14,730 nt of DNA from Chryseobacterium sp. (lineage in GTDB: Bacteria; Bacteroidota; Bacteroidia; Flavobacteriales; Weeksellaceae), in NCBI GenBank assembly GCA_017989575.1, contig JAGNPP010000031.1, forward strand, positions 1-14,730, written 5' to 3'. The notes beneath the pieces are model-generated. The model was not told the origin of the DNA and ran no database searches. It saw nothing but the letters and a program-made list of their open reading frames with translations. The position numbers and the translations under genes were made by a program. How positions within the stretch are numbered: position 1 is the stretch's first letter; each line of letters opens with the position of its first letter. Below are positions 13,829 through 14,730 of this stretch, piece by piece.

Positions 13829-14178
13829 ATTTCATAGAAAAATATTACTCAAAATATCCCGAAGAAAAAATCACCAAATGGTTTAAGCAGATTTGTGTGG
13901 CGGAAGCTATTTCTTGGTTTTTCCTTTTCACAGCAATGGTGTGGATACGTGTTGAGCCAGAAGGTTTGTTCGCGATTATTTACATCAGTACAGTGGGAAC
14001 CATTCACGGATTTTTTTTCACACTTTACCTTATTTTTCTTCCTGCGGTCAGGAAAATTTATGCTTGGGACGACGAGGATTCTATCTTCGCATTGATGGGC
14101 GCTTTTTTTCCTTTTGCCACGATTTGGGTTGAGAAAAAACTGCTCCGTAAAAATCGGGAAACTGAGGAAAATCAATAA
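13825..14178 (+). CDS. DUF3817 integral membrane protein
   Basis: This 117-residue inner-membrane protein of unknown function matches the DUF3817 pattern. It has an AEAISWFFLFTAM first helix (about 26-42), a VGTIHGFFFTLYLIFLP second helix with the conserved His-Gly (about 56-74), a short loop with AWDDED, and a third helix GAFFPFATIWVEKKLL ending in basic residues. Three membrane segments are seen. The start codon overlaps the stop of the preceding secreted-protein gene (ATGA), which implies translational coupling. The pairing with that secreted protein may be functional or merely local; nothing in the sequence decides this. Confidence 0.85.
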   Translation: MNFIEKYYSKYPEEKITKWFKQICVAEAISWFFLFTAMVWIRVEPEGLFAIIYISTVGTIHGFFFTLYLIFLPAVRKIYAWDDEDSIFALMGAFFPFATIWVEKKLLRKNRETEENQ

Positions 14179-14220
14179 GGAAAAATCAACATTTAAAATT
14201 AAACTTAATAACTTTAATGT

Positions 14221-14730
14221 ATGAAAATCACCTTCTTCTCCACCAAACCTTACGACAAGGAATTCTTTGACAAAGTCAATCAGGATTTCAATTTTGAACT
14301 CGATTATTTCGAAACGCATCTCGGTCCGCACATCCTGAATGTGATTGACCATTCCGACGCCGTTTGTGCCTTCGTGAATGACAAGTTGGATGCGGAAGTT
14401 TTGGAATCGCTCGCAAAAAAAGGCGTGAAATATATCGCGTTGCGTTGCGCCGGTTTCAACAATGTGGATTTGGAAACAGCAAAACGTCTGGGACTGCGCG
14501 TTTGCAGAGTTCCCGCCTATTCTCCGGAAGCTGTTGCAGAACACGCAATGGCGATGATTCTGACACTTAACAGAAAAACCCACAAAGCTTACAATCGCGT
14601 GCGCGAACAGAATTTTGCGTTGAATGGCTTGATGGGATTTAATCTTTATCAAAAGACAATTGGCGTGATTGGAACTGGAAATATCGGAACGGCCTTTGCG
14701 AAAATTGCGAAGGGATTTGGCGCGAAAATT
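14221..14730 (+). CDS. ldhA: D-lactate dehydrogenase-type 2-hydroxyacid dehydrogenase, N-terminal part
   Basis: This is the first 170 codons of an NAD-dependent D-2-hydroxyacid dehydrogenase; the gene runs off the right edge. The protein begins MKITFFSTKPYDKEFF, the typical start of fermentative D-lactate dehydrogenases. It shows LRCAGFNNVD (74-83, region of the substrate-binding residues) and RVPAYSPEAVAEHAMAMIL (97-114). The dinucleotide-binding glycines are in GVIGTGNIG (148-156). The expected reaction is pyruvate to D-lactate with NADH, though related enzymes act on other 2-oxoacids. The catalytic His and Glu lie beyond the window. It follows the DUF3817 gene by 42 bases, with only a weak -7-like TAACTTTA before it, so it could be read from the nadD operon. 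Confidence 0.92.
   Translation, partial: MKITFFSTKPYDKEFFDKVNQDFNFELDYFETHLGPHILNVIDHSDAVCAFVNDKLDAEVLESLAKKGVKYIALRCAGFNNVDLETAKRLGLRVCRVPAYSPEAVAEHAMAMILTLNRKTHKAYNRVREQNFALNGLMGFNLYQKTIGVIGTGNIGTAFAKIAKGFGAKI

Noticed and set aside
13849..14652. 267-codon minus-strand frame across the DUF3817 and ldhA genes
   Set aside because: It spans two well-supported genes and their intergenic gap on the opposite strand and shows no protein-family signature.
1..14730. Mobile elements, CRISPR arrays or tRNA genes
   Set aside because: No transposase-like protein, terminal inverted repeats with target duplications, regularly spaced repeats or cloverleaf-like sequences were seen on either strand.

Overview
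The window looks like chromosomal DNA of a Flavobacteriia bacterium, probably of the Chryseobacterium/Epilithonimonas type. The genus is an inference from protein character and was not tested. The evidence is an AT-rich sequence, several start-proximal promoters with the Bacteroidetes -7 element TAnnTTTG, two secreted proteins ending in type IX secretion (T9SS) type A sorting domains, and few Shine-Dalgarno sequences. I see no tRNA, rRNA, CRISPR array, insertion sequence or phage gene. No gene-free stretch exceeds 300 bases; the longest is the 201-base metK leader at 243-443.

Left part (1-3072): the 5' end of metK (minus strand) sits behind a leader that I read as a SAM-II riboswitch, with an alternative 15-bp helix and an RBS-sequestering helix. 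Upstream lie oxyR (minus, with both peroxide-sensing cysteines) and a divergent haem catalase gene, katA, closed by a clear terminator. This is a classic peroxide-defence pair.

Middle (3134-5888): a small T9SS-exported protein with its own terminator, then recJ, which has a -7 promoter element so close to the start codon that the mRNA may be nearly leaderless. A 14-bp hairpin at 5854-5888 serves as a shared terminator for recJ and the convergent gene.

Centre-right (5893-12546): three minus-strand genes. A TPR sensor histidine kinase and a LytTR response regulator overlap, and a 1268-residue T9SS-exported leucine-rich-repeat protein follows 82 bases later. An identical 15-bp sequence lies upstream of both the kinase gene and the LRR gene, exactly 45 bases before a -7 element (perfect for the kinase, one mismatch for LRR). 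This suggests that the regulator controls its own operon and the surface/secreted LRR protein. It is the most promising candidate for an undescribed regulatory module here.

Right end (12573-14730): plus-strand nadD with a TTG start, a small secreted protein, a DUF3817 membrane protein that overlaps it by ATGA, and the 5' part of a D-lactate-dehydrogenase-type gene that runs off the window.
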